Part shown: positions 8,147 to 16,006 of the stretch, in pieces
Layout: the number at the start of each line of letters is the position of its first letter
How positions within the stretch are numbered: the stretch's first letter is position 1
Assembly: GCF_005938675.2 (NCBI RefSeq)
Contig: NZ_VCCH02000070.1
Coordinates: 1-43,921, forward strand
Direction of reading: 5' to 3'
DNA length: 43,921 bases
DNA from: Mycobacterium sp. KBS0706
GTDB taxonomy: Bacteria; Pseudomonadota; Alphaproteobacteria; DSM-16000; Inquilinaceae
Notes under the pieces: model-generated
Databases searched by the model: none
The model's input: the letters and a program-made list of their open reading frames with translations, nothing else
What the model was told of the DNA's origin: nothing
Position numbers and translations under genes: made by a program

Positions 8147-8276
8147 CGGGGGTCGGGTCACCGCGCCGCGCGCACCCCTCACGTCATGCCGCTTCGAGGC
8201 CCATCGGGTCGTCCGGCTGGCATCCGATCGTCAAAGCGGGTATTGAGCCCCGCGTGGATCCACGAGCCCTCATGTC

Positions 8277-11156
8277 ATGACCGTCCAGCCTGCCGAGACA
8301 CCGGGCGCCGCCCCGGCTGCTTCCGACTACCGGTCCACCGTCTTCCTGCCGAAGACGGATTTTCCGATGCGCGGCGGTTTGCCCCAGAAGGAGCCGGAGC
8401 TGCTGGCCCGCTGGGCGCAGATCGACCTGCTGGGCCGGATCCGCGCCGCCTCGGAGGACCGCGAGAAATTCGTCCTGCATGACGGCCCGCCCTACGCCAA
8501 TGGCGACATCCATATCGGCCATGCGGTCAACAAGATCCTGAAGGACATCGTCGTCCGCACCCGGCAGATGCTGGGCCGGGATTCGGTCTATGTCCCGGGC
8601 TGGGACTGCCACGGCCTGCCGATCGAGTGGAAGATCGAGGAGAAGTACCGCAAGGCCGGCCAGGACAAGGACGCGGTGCCGGTGCTGCAGTTCCGCGAGG
8701 AATGCCGTGCCTTCGCCCGGCACTGGGTCGGGGTGCAGTCGGAGCAGTTCCAGCGCCTCGGCGTGATGGGCGACTGGGCCGACCCGTACCTGACCATGAC
8801 CGACGCGGCCGAGGCGCAGATCGTCCGCGAGATCCACAAGTTCCTGCTGAACGGCGGGCTCTATCGCGGGCTGAAGCCCGTGCTGTGGTCGGTGGTCGAG
8901 AAGACCGCCCTGGCCGAGGCCGAGGTCGAGTACCAGGACATCACCTCGGACATGGTCTGGGTGCGCTTCCCGGTGACCAAGGCGTCGCGGCCGTCGCTCG
9001 AAGGCGCCGCGGCGGTGGCCTGGACCACCACGCCCTGGACCCTGCCGGCCAACCGCGCCATCGCCTATGGCGCGGATTTCGAATACGGCGTCTACCGGGT
9101 CGACACCGTCGCCGAGGGCAGCCTGGCCAGGCCGGGCGAGACGCTGCTGCTGGCCACGACGCTGGCCGATGCGGTGGCGAAGGACCTCGCCGTCACCGGC
9201 TGGACCGCGATCGACAAATTCCCCGGCTCGGCCCTGGCCGGCGCCGTCGCCCGCCATCCGCTGGCGGGGCAGGGCTATGAGTTCGAGGTGCCGTTCCTGC
9301 CCGGCGGCCATGTCACGGTCGATGCCGGCACCGGCCTGGTCCACACCGCGCCCAGCCACGGCGCCGACGACTTCGACCTCGGCCGCGCCCATGGCATCGC
9401 CGCCACCGAGACGGTGACCGAGGACGGCCGCTACCATGTCAGCGTGCCGCTGTTCGCCGGCCATGTGATCTACCGGCCGGACGGCAAGAAGGGCGACGCC
9501 AACAAGGTCGTCACCGCGGCGGTCGAGGCCGCGGGCGGGCTGCTAGCCAAGGGCCAGATCCGCCACTCCTACCCGCACAGCTGGCGGTCCAAGGCGCCGC
9601 TGATCTTCCGCGCCACGCCGCAATGGTTCATCTCGATGGAGACGAACGGGCTGCGCGACACGGCGCTGGCGGCGCTGAAGCAGACCCGCTTCGTGCCGGA
9701 GCAGGGCTACAACCGCCTGTCCTCGATGATCGAGAGCCGGCCGGACTGGGTGATCAGCCGCCAGCGCGCCTGGGGCGTGCCGATCGCGATCTTCGTCGAC
9801 AAGGCGACCGGCGAGCCGCTGCGCGACGCCGCGGTCAGCCAGCGCATCGCCGCGGCCTTCGAGCTCGAGGGCTCGGACGCCTGGTACAAGCACGACGCCC
9901 AGTTCTTTCTCGGCAACACCTTCAAGGCCGAGGATTACGAGCAGGTCTTCGACATCGTCGACGTCTGGTTCGAATCCGGCTCGACCCATGCCTTCGTGCT
10001 GGAGCAGCGGCCGGAGCTGAAATGGCCGGCCGACCTCTATCTCGAGGGCTCGGACCAGCATCGCGGCTGGTTCCACTCTTCGTTGCTGGAAAGCTGCGGC
10101 ACGCGCGGCCGGGCGCCCTATGACGCGGTGCTGACGCACGGCTTCACGCTCGACGAGCAGGGCCGCAAGATGTCGAAGTCGCTCGGCAACGTGGTGGCGC
10201 CGCAGACGGTGATCGACCAGTCCGGCGCCGACATCCTGCGCCTCTGGGTGGTCTCGACCGACTATTCCGAGGACATGCGGATCGGCAAGGAGATCCTGAA
10301 GTACCAGTCCGACGCCTATCGCCGGCTGCGCAACACGCTGCGCTACCTGCTGGGCGCCCTCGACGGCTTTCAGGAGGCCGAACGGCTGCCGGCCGCCGAG
10401 CTGCCGGAGCTGGAGCGCTGGGTGCTGCACCGGCTGTGGGAGCTGGACGGCACGATTCGCCGGGCGATCGAGGCCTACGACTTCCACGCCTTGTCCACGG
10501 CGCTGCACAATTTCTGCGCCGTCGACCTGTCGGCCTTCTATTTCGACATCCGCAAGGACTCGCTGTACTGCGACCGGCCGGACGATCCGCGCCGCCGCGC
10601 CGTGCGCACCGCGCTCGACCTCCTGTTCGATCACCTGACGGTCTGGCTGGCGCCGATCCTCTGCTTCACGGCAGAGGAGGCGTGGTTGGCCCGGCACGGC
10701 GACGGGCCGGATGTCAGCGTCCATCTCCGCACCTTTCCGGAGGTGCCGGAAGCCTGGCGGGACGACGCCCTGGCGGTGCGCTGGAGCCGGCTGCGCGACC
10801 TGCGCCGCGTCGTCACCGGCGCACTGGAGGTGGAGCGCGCGGCCAAGCGCCTCGGCTCCTCGCTGCAGGCCCATCCGGTGGTGCATGCCGGCGCGGCCGA
10901 GGCCGAGCTGCTGCGCAGCCTCGACTTCGCCGAGATCTGCATCACCTCGGGGCTGGCGGTCGAGACCGGTGCGGCGCCGGAAGGGGCCTTCACCCTGGCC
11001 GACGTACCGGGCGTGGGCGTCGTCGTCGCAACCGCCGAAGGCCAGCGCTGCGACCGCTGCTGGAGGGTTCTGCCCGAGGTCGGCACGGTCGCGGCCCATC
11101 CGGATCTGTGCGTCCGCTGCGCCGATGCGGTGGACGCAGCCGGGGCCTCGGCATGA
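8277..11156 (+). CDS. ileS: Isoleucyl-tRNA synthetase
   Basis: A 959-residue class I aminoacyl-tRNA synthetase that charges tRNA-Ile and edits misactivated valine. The HIGH motif is at residues 79-82 ('GDIHIGHAVNK'), and KMSKS at about 631-635. The CP1 editing domain includes the threonine-rich 'AWTTTPWTLPAN'. The tRNA-anticodon domain follows, ending in a zinc site 'RCDRCW...CVRC' near residue 923 onward. The N-terminal 'STVFLPKTDFPMRGGLPQKEP' is typical of proteobacterial IleS. No strong ribosome site precedes 8277, but the N-terminus fits homologues. It overlaps lspA by ATGA, so the two are coupled. Confidence 0.97.
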   Translation: MTVQPAETPGAAPAASDYRSTVFLPKTDFPMRGGLPQKEPELLARWAQIDLLGRIRAASEDREKFVLHDGPPYANGDIHIGHAVNKILKDIVVRTRQMLGRDSVYVPGWDCHGLPIEWKIEEKYRKAGQDKDAVPVLQFREECRAFARHWVGVQSEQFQRLGVMGDWADPYLTMTDAAEAQIVREIHKFLLNGGLYRGLKPVLWSVVEKTALAEAEVEYQDITSDMVWVRFPVTKASRPSLEGAAAVAWTTTPWTLPANRAIAYGADFEYGVYRVDTVAEGSLARPGETLLLATTLADAVAKDLAVTGWTAIDKFPGSALAGAVARHPLAGQGYEFEVPFLPGGHVTVDAGTGLVHTAPSHGADDFDLGRAHGIAATETVTEDGRYHVSVPLFAGHVIYRPDGKKGDANKVVTAAVEAAGGLLAKGQIRHSYPHSWRSKAPLIFRATPQWFISMETNGLRDTALAALKQTRFVPEQGYNRLSSMIESRPDWVISRQRAWGVPIAIFVDKATGEPLRDAAVSQRIAAAFELEGSDAWYKHDAQFFLGNTFKAEDYEQVFDIVDVWFESGSTHAFVLEQRPELKWPADLYLEGSDQHRGWFHSSLLESCGTRGRAPYDAVLTHGFTLDEQGRKMSKSLGNVVAPQTVIDQSGADILRLWVVSTDYSEDMRIGKEILKYQSDAYRRLRNTLRYLLGALDGFQEAERLPAAELPELERWVLHRLWELDGTIRRAIEAYDFHALSTALHNFCAVDLSAFYFDIRKDSLYCDRPDDPRRRAVRTALDLLFDHLTVWLAPILCFTAEEAWLARHGDGPDVSVHLRTFPEVPEAWRDDALAVRWSRLRDLRRVVTGALEVERAAKRLGSSLQAHPVVHAGAAEAELLRSLDFAEICITSGLAVETGAAPEGAFTLADVPGVGVVVATAEGQRCDRCWRVLPEVGTVAAHPDLCVRCADAVDAAGASA

Positions 11157-11689
11157 CCGAGCCGAGGCTGTTCCGCCACGGCCTGATCGTCGCCGTGCTG
11201 ATCCTGGTCGCCGACCAGCTCAGCAAATGGTGGGTGCTGAAGGTCCTGTTCGGCCTGGCCGAGCCGATCACCACGGCCAGCTGGGCGCCGCCGATCCGGA
11301 TCAACGGCGTCCTCGATTTCGCCATGGTCTGGAACTATGGAATCAGCTTCGGTCTCCTCGCCGGCGACGCGCCGCTGGTGCGCTGGGGGCTGTCGGCGGT
11401 CGCGGTCGCCGTCGTCGCCGGCTTGCTGGTGTGGCTGTGGCGCAACGATCGCGGCCTCGTCGCCCTCGGCGTCGGGCTGATCATCGGCGGGGCGATCGGG
11501 AATGTGATCGACCGGCTGCGCTTCGGCGCCGTCGCCGATTTCTTGCATTTTCACGCCGGGGAGTATTCTTTCTGGGTGTTCAACGTGGCCGACAGCGCGA
11601 TCAGCATCGGGGTGATGCTGCTGATCGCCGACAGTCTGTTCGGTCGGCGCACGCACCCGGTGACGGCGCAGCAGAGGGACAGATCGTGA
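11153..11689 (+). CDS. lspA: Lipoprotein signal peptidase (signal peptidase II)
   Basis: A 178-residue inner-membrane aspartyl protease that cleaves prolipoprotein signal peptides before the lipidated Cys. Four membrane segments are visible, and both catalytic Asp motifs are intact: 'GGAIGNVIDRL' and 'FNVADSAISIG'. The N-terminal 'LVADQLSKWWV' is also conserved. It starts inside the ileS stop (ATGA) and its own stop overlaps the GTG of the following lipoprotein gene, so the enzyme and a likely substrate are translationally linked. Confidence 0.95.
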   Translation: MTEPRLFRHGLIVAVLILVADQLSKWWVLKVLFGLAEPITTASWAPPIRINGVLDFAMVWNYGISFGLLAGDAPLVRWGLSAVAVAVVAGLLVWLWRNDRGLVALGVGLIIGGAIGNVIDRLRFGAVADFLHFHAGEYSFWVFNVADSAISIGVMLLIADSLFGRRTHPVTAQQRDRS

Positions 11690-12321
11690 GCGGGCAGTCT
11701 CGTTTTCTCCAGTCCACCACTCTTTCGCAGCCCGGCCGGGCGCGGCGGGGCCGGCTGGTCACGCTGACCGGCCTGGTCGTCGCCACCCTGGCCGTCGCCG
11801 GCTGCGGCGGCAACCAGACCGTGCAGGAGATGATCGGCTACGACCGGTCGACTCCCGACGAATTTGCGGTGATGCCTCGCGCGCCGCTGGCCATGCCGGC
11901 CTCGATGGAGGAGCTGCCGCCGCCGACGCCGGGCGCGCCGCGGCCGCAGGAGGCCCAGCCGCGCGAGCAGGCCGAGGCGATCCTGTTCGGCCAGGGCCAG
12001 AAGGTGACGCACGAGGCGGCCCCGTCCGCGGGTGGGGCGGGCGCGTCGGCGGTCCTGGCCAAGGCCGGGCAGGCGCAGCCGGACATCCGCACCACCGTCG
12101 ACCAGGAGACGACGCAGATCGCGGCCAGCGAGGACGGCCTCGTCGACCGGCTGATGTTCTGGAACTCGAAGCCGCTGCCGGGCACCGTGGTCGACCCCTA
12201 CAAGGAATCGGCGCGCCTGAACACCAATGCCGAGGCCGGCAAGCCGCTGACCACCGGCGACACGCCGATCATCATCCGCAAGCGCCAGGCACCGCTCGAA
12301 GGTCTCGTCCCGAGCTTCTGA
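11686..12321 (+). CDS. DUF3035-type lipoprotein
   Basis: A 211-residue predicted lipoprotein. The signal peptide ends in a lipobox 'LAVAGC' (about residues 35-40), after which the chain is rich in Pro, Gln and Ala and probably extended. The segment 'STPDEFAVMPRAPLAMP' and the position after lspA match the DUF3035 family of alphaproteobacteria. It starts with GTG at 11686 inside the lspA stop. Role unknown; likely anchored to the outer membrane or inner membrane facing the periplasm. A strong intrinsic terminator follows directly. Confidence 0.8.
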   Translation: MSGQSRFLQSTTLSQPGRARRGRLVTLTGLVVATLAVAGCGGNQTVQEMIGYDRSTPDEFAVMPRAPLAMPASMEELPPPTPGAPRPQEAQPREQAEAILFGQGQKVTHEAAPSAGGAGASAVLAKAGQAQPDIRTTVDQETTQIAASEDGLVDRLMFWNSKPLPGTVVDPYKESARLNTNAEAGKPLTTGDTPIIIRKRQAPLEGLVPSF

Positions 12322-12330
12322 GGATAGAGT

Positions 12331-12365
12331 CGATGGGCCGGCATCCGCCGGCCCATCGTGTTTTT
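12331..12365 (+). terminator. Intrinsic terminator after the ribF-ileS-lspA block
   Basis: A perfect 12-bp stem (12331-12342 with 12347-12358), a 4-base ATCC loop and then TGTTTTT. This is a textbook Rho-independent terminator separating the lipoprotein gene from pgi. Confidence 0.92.
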
Positions 12366-12400
12366 GATCCGACACGCTGCCGCACCGGAGGCGCCCGCCC

Positions 12401-14041
12401 ATGTCCGATCTGACCCGCTCGCCCGCCTGGACCGCGCTCGACGCGCACCGCAAGACGATGGAGGGCACGCATATGCGCGACCTCTTCGCCGCCGACCCGA
12501 AGCGTTTCGACCGCTTCTCGCTGCGCCTCGGCGAGGTGCTGCTCGACTATTCCAAGAACCGGGTGACCGAGGAGACGCTGGGCCTCCTCTTCGCCCTCGC
12601 CCGCCAGCAGGATGTCGAGGGCTGGCGCGACCGCATGTTTGCCGGTGACCTGATCAACGGCACCGAGCACCGCGCCGTGCTGCACACCGCGCTGCGGGCG
12701 GAGCTGACCGGCTCGATCGCGGTCGACGGCCAGAACGTGCTGCCCGAGGTGGCGGCGGTGCTGAAGCACATGCGCGAATTCTCCGACGCGGTGCGAGACG
12801 GCAGCTGGACCGGTTATACCGGCAAGCCGATCACCGACGTCATCAACATCGGTATCGGCGGCTCCGACCTCGGGCCGGTGATGGTGTCCGAGGCGCTGGT
12901 GCCCTACCAGCACCCGCGCATCACGCTGCACTTCGTCTCCAATGTCGACGGCACCCACATTGCCGAGACGCTGAAGCGGATCGACCCCGAGACCAGCCTG
13001 TTCCTGATCGCGTCGAAGACCTTCACGACGCAGGAGACGCTGACCAACGCCCACACCGCCCGGCGCTGGTTCCTGCATTCCGGCGCGCCGGAAGCGGCGA
13101 TCGCCAAGCATTTCGCGGCGCTGTCGACCAATGCGGCCGAGGTGTCGAAATTCGGCATCGACACCGCCAACATGTTCGGCTTCTGGGACTGGGTCGGCGG
13201 CCGCTACTCGGTGTGGTCGGCGATCGGCCTGCCGGTGATGATCGGCATCGGCGCCGACGCCTTCGAACGCTTCCTGGCCGGCGGCCGCGCCATGGATGCG
13301 CATTTCCGCTCGGCACCGCTGGAGCAGAACCTACCGGCGGTGCTGGGCGTGCTCGGCGTCTGGTACGGCAATTTCTGGGACGCCCAGACTCATGCCGTGC
13401 TGCCCTACGACCAGTATCTGCACCGGCTACCGGCCTATCTGCAGCAGGCGGACATGGAGTCGAACGGCAAGTCGGTCGACCGCCAGGGCCACCGGGTCGA
13501 CTACCAGACCGGGCCGGTGATCTTCGGCGAGCCCGGCACCAACGGCCAGCACTCCTTCTACCAGCTGATCCACCAGGGGACGAAGGTCATCCCCTGCGAC
13601 TTCATCGCCCCGGTGGAAAGCCATAACCCGGTCGACGACCACCACCCGATCCTGCTGTCCAACGTCCTCGCCCAGACCGAGGCGCTGATGGTCGGCAAGA
13701 CGCCGGACCAGGTGCGGGCCGAGCTGACCAAGGCCGGGATGTCCGGCGCGGCGCTGGAGGCGTTGCTGCCGTTCAAGGTGTTCGAGGGCAACCATCCTTC
13801 CAACACCATCCTGGTGCGGACGATCGATCCCTACACGCTCGGCCTGCTGGTCGCGCTGTACGAGCACAAGATCTTCGTCCAGGGCACCATCTGGAGCATC
13901 TATTCCTTCGACCAATGGGGGGTGGAATTGGGCAAGCAGCTGGCCAAGGCCATCCAGCCCGAGCTGCTGGGCGAGAAGGCGCCGGGGCCGCATGACAGCT
14001 CGACCCTCGGCCTGCTCACCGCGATCCGCGACTGGTCGTGA
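12401..14041 (+). CDS. pgi: Glucose-6-phosphate isomerase
   Basis: A 546-residue cytoplasmic isomerase interconverting glucose-6-phosphate and fructose-6-phosphate. PGI signatures are intact: 'NIGIGGSDLGPVM' for phosphate binding, 'DWVGGRYSVWSAIG' (PGI signature 1), 'ESNGK' with the catalytic Glu, and 'GVELGKQLAKA' (signature 2) near the C-terminus. Length equals the usual bacterial enzyme. The ATG at 12401 follows 'CCGGAGGCG' at a fair distance. It is flanked by a terminator upstream and a strong inverted repeat downstream, so it is probably transcribed alone. Confidence 0.97.
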   Translation: MSDLTRSPAWTALDAHRKTMEGTHMRDLFAADPKRFDRFSLRLGEVLLDYSKNRVTEETLGLLFALARQQDVEGWRDRMFAGDLINGTEHRAVLHTALRAELTGSIAVDGQNVLPEVAAVLKHMREFSDAVRDGSWTGYTGKPITDVINIGIGGSDLGPVMVSEALVPYQHPRITLHFVSNVDGTHIAETLKRIDPETSLFLIASKTFTTQETLTNAHTARRWFLHSGAPEAAIAKHFAALSTNAAEVSKFGIDTANMFGFWDWVGGRYSVWSAIGLPVMIGIGADAFERFLAGGRAMDAHFRSAPLEQNLPAVLGVLGVWYGNFWDAQTHAVLPYDQYLHRLPAYLQQADMESNGKSVDRQGHRVDYQTGPVIFGEPGTNGQHSFYQLIHQGTKVIPCDFIAPVESHNPVDDHHPILLSNVLAQTEALMVGKTPDQVRAELTKAGMSGAALEALLPFKVFEGNHPSNTILVRTIDPYTLGLLVALYEHKIFVQGTIWSIYSFDQWGVELGKQLAKAIQPELLGEKAPGPHDSSTLGLLTAIRDWS

Positions 14042-14046
14042 TCTCA

Positions 14047-14083
14047 CTGGCCGATCCATATCGAACGCATATGGATCGGCCAG
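14047..14083 (+). terminator. Perfect 15-bp inverted repeat after pgi
   Basis: Arms 14047-14061 and 14069-14083 are perfectly complementary with a 7-base loop, starting six bases after the pgi stop. It should form a very stable hairpin, but no T-run follows (next bases AATCACAC). It may end transcription with Rho, protect the pgi 3' end, or be a protein-binding site. Confidence 0.6.
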
Positions 14084-14156
14084 AATCACACTATTGGACA
14101 TGATGACGGCCGAGGCTCATCTCTAGGGCAATTCCCCCGCGAGCCGAGGACACGCC

Positions 14157-14948
14157 ATGGCCGACTGGAACCCAGCCCTCTACCGCCGCTATGAGGACGA
14201 ACGCACGCGCCCGGCCCGCGACCTGCTGGCCCGGGTCGAGCTCGACCCGCCGCAGGCCGGCCGGCCGCTGGTGGTCTACGATCTCGGCTGCGGCCCGGGC
14301 AATTCGACCGAGCTCTTGGTTGAGCGCTTCCCGGGGGCGGAGATCACCGGCATCGACAGCTCCGAGGCGATGCTGGCCGATGCCCGTGCGCGCCTGCCCG
14401 GCTGCGGTTTCGAGCGGCACGACGTCGCCGCATGGCAGCCGCCGCTGGCGCCCGACCTGATCTACGCCAACGCCACGCTGCAATGGGTGCCGGGGCATGA
14501 GACGCTGGTGCCGCGGCTGTTCGGCCTGCTGGCGCCCGGCGGCGTACTGGCGGTGCAGATGCCGGACAACCGCGAGGAGCCGACACACCGGCTGATGCGC
14601 GCGGTGGCGGGCGAGGGGCTGTGGAAGGAGACGATCGGCGAGGCCGCGCTGGTGCGCACGAAGATCCTGCCGCTCGAATCCTATTACGATCTGCTGGCGC
14701 CGCTCGCGGCCGAGACTGATGTCTGGCGCACCGCCTACCAGCACCGGATGGCGTCGCCGGAGGCGATCGTCGATTGGGTGCGCGGCACCGGCCTCCGGCC
14801 CTTCATCGACCCGCTGAGCGAGCACCAGCGCGCCGGCTTCCTGGCGGACTACACAAGCCGCATCGCCGAGGCCTACCGGCCGAAGGCGGATGGCAGGCTG
14901 CTGCTGGCCTTCCCGCGGCTTTTTGTCGTCGCCCGGAGCCCGCGCTAG
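14157..14948 (+). CDS. tam: Trans-aconitate 2-methyltransferase
   Basis: A 263-residue SAM-dependent methyltransferase that esterifies trans-aconitate, an inhibitor of aconitase formed spontaneously from cis-aconitate. The SAM motif I is 'DLGCGPGNSTELL' (about residues 42-54); 'IYANATLQWVPGHE' and 'GVLAVQMPDNREEP' are highly typical of Tam, as are the N-terminal 'WNPALYRRYEDERTRPARDL' and length. ATG 14157 has 'GAGGA' seven bases upstream. Cytoplasmic. Probably monocistronic or leading the short downstream lipoprotein gene. Confidence 0.93.
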   Translation: MADWNPALYRRYEDERTRPARDLLARVELDPPQAGRPLVVYDLGCGPGNSTELLVERFPGAEITGIDSSEAMLADARARLPGCGFERHDVAAWQPPLAPDLIYANATLQWVPGHETLVPRLFGLLAPGGVLAVQMPDNREEPTHRLMRAVAGEGLWKETIGEAALVRTKILPLESYYDLLAPLAAETDVWRTAYQHRMASPEAIVDWVRGTGLRPFIDPLSEHQRAGFLADYTSRIAEAYRPKADGRLLLAFPRLFVVARSPR

Positions 14949-15011
14949 GCCTTCCCGGCGTCGCGGCGGGACACCACATGGCAGGGACAGCCCACGACGA
15001 TGGAGCCCGTC

Positions 15012-15155
15012 ATGTCGATGACCCATCTCGCCGCGATCGGGTCGCTGCTCAGCGTCTTCCTCCTGCTCGCCGCGTGCCAAGGGATCGAGGTCAAGCCCGC
15101 CTCGCGTGGCGGCGGAGGCTCCAGCCTGGGTGCGGGCAGCAGCGGCCATGGTTGA
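15012..15155 (+). CDS. Very small lipoprotein, unknown function
   Basis: A 47-residue ORF read directly from the sequence. It starts MSMTHLAAIGSLLSVFLLL and has a lipobox 'LLAAC' with Cys at about residue 22, followed by a short Gly/Ser-rich tail; the mature lipopeptide is only about 26 residues. The ATG at 15012 is favoured because GGAG (15002-15005) lies six bases upstream; in-frame ATGs at 15000 and 15018 are alternatives. Resembles entericidin-like or similar tiny envelope lipoproteins in architecture only. Lies between tam and the MBL-fold gene on the same strand. Function unknown. Confidence 0.6.
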   Translation: MSMTHLAAIGSLLSVFLLLAACQGIEVKPASRGGGGSSLGAGSSGHG

Positions 15156-15186
15156 TGCCTCCGCGATCCGGTGACAGGATCGCGGC

Positions 15187-15996
15187 ATGGCTTTCCATCT
15201 CTGTCGCACCTGCGGCACCCAATATCCCGACAGCCCGGCGCTGCCCGCCGCCTGCCCGATCTGCGAGGACGAGCGGCAATACGTGCCCGAATCCGGGCAG
15301 AGCTGGCTGACGCTGGACGAGTTGCGGCGCGATCACCGCAACAGCTTCACCGCGATCGAGCCCGGCCTCGACCAGGTCCTGGTCGAGCCGGAATTCGGCA
15401 TCGGCGAGCGCGCCTTCCTGATCCGGCTGCCCGAAGGCGGCGTGGCGATGTGGGACTGCGTGGCGCTGCTCGACGACGCCACCGTGTCGGCGATCCGCGC
15501 GCTGGGCGGGCTCCGCGCCATCGCCATCTCGCATCCGCACTACTACACCACGATGGTGGACTGGGCGCACACCTTCGGCTGCCCGGTCCATCTCCATGCC
15601 GACGACCGGCAATGGGTGCAGCGGCCCGATCCGGCCCTGTCCTTCTGGTCGGGCGAGACCCTGGCGCTGGCCGACGGCCTCACCGCGATCCGCTGCGGCG
15701 GCCATTTCGCCGGCGCCTCGGTGCTGCACTGGGCGGCGGGGTCGGAAGGGCGCGGCGTGCTGTTCAGCGGCGACACCATCCAGGGCCTGCCGGACCGGCG
15801 CTGGGTCTCCTTCATGTACAGCTATCCGAACCTGATCCCGCTGTCCGCCCCGGCGGTGCGGCGCATCGCCGATGCGGTGGCGCCGTATGAGTTCGACCGG
15901 CTGTACGGCGCCTTCGTCGGTCGCCAGGTCAAGGCGGACGCCCGCGGCGCCGTGCTGCGCTCGGCCGAACGCTACATCCGGGCGATCCAGGGCTGA
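15187..15996 (+). CDS. MBL-fold protein with N-terminal zinc knuckle
   Basis: A 269-residue protein. The N-terminus has two CxxC pairs (Cys 6, 9, 23, 26), a rubredoxin-like zinc knuckle. A metallo-beta-lactamase fold follows: 'AISHPHYYTTMVDWA' replaces the usual HxHxDH, then 'HLHADDRQWV', 'RCGGHFAGASVLHW' and 'LFSGDTIQG'. The first metal motif keeps His-x-His but has Tyr-Tyr-Thr where Asp-His normally stand, so the metal site may be altered. Proteins of this layout occur widely as uncharacterised 'MBL fold metallo-hydrolases'. Substrate unknown. Tail to tail with dctD. Confidence 0.8.
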   Translation: MAFHLCRTCGTQYPDSPALPAACPICEDERQYVPESGQSWLTLDELRRDHRNSFTAIEPGLDQVLVEPEFGIGERAFLIRLPEGGVAMWDCVALLDDATVSAIRALGGLRAIAISHPHYYTTMVDWAHTFGCPVHLHADDRQWVQRPDPALSFWSGETLALADGLTAIRCGGHFAGASVLHWAAGSEGRGVLFSGDTIQGLPDRRWVSFMYSYPNLIPLSAPAVRRIADAVAPYEFDRLYGAFVGRQVKADARGAVLRSAERYIRAIQG

Positions 15997-16006
15997 GGCG
16001 GGGGGA

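Noticed and set aside
8046..8276. T-box riboswitch before ileS.
   Set aside because: No T-box core, no specifier-loop architecture and no terminator/antiterminator pair; T-boxes are also rare in proteobacteria.
14941..15011. Earlier start (15000) for the small lipoprotein.
   Set aside because: Lacks a well-spaced ribosome site, whereas GGAG fits the 15012 ATG.
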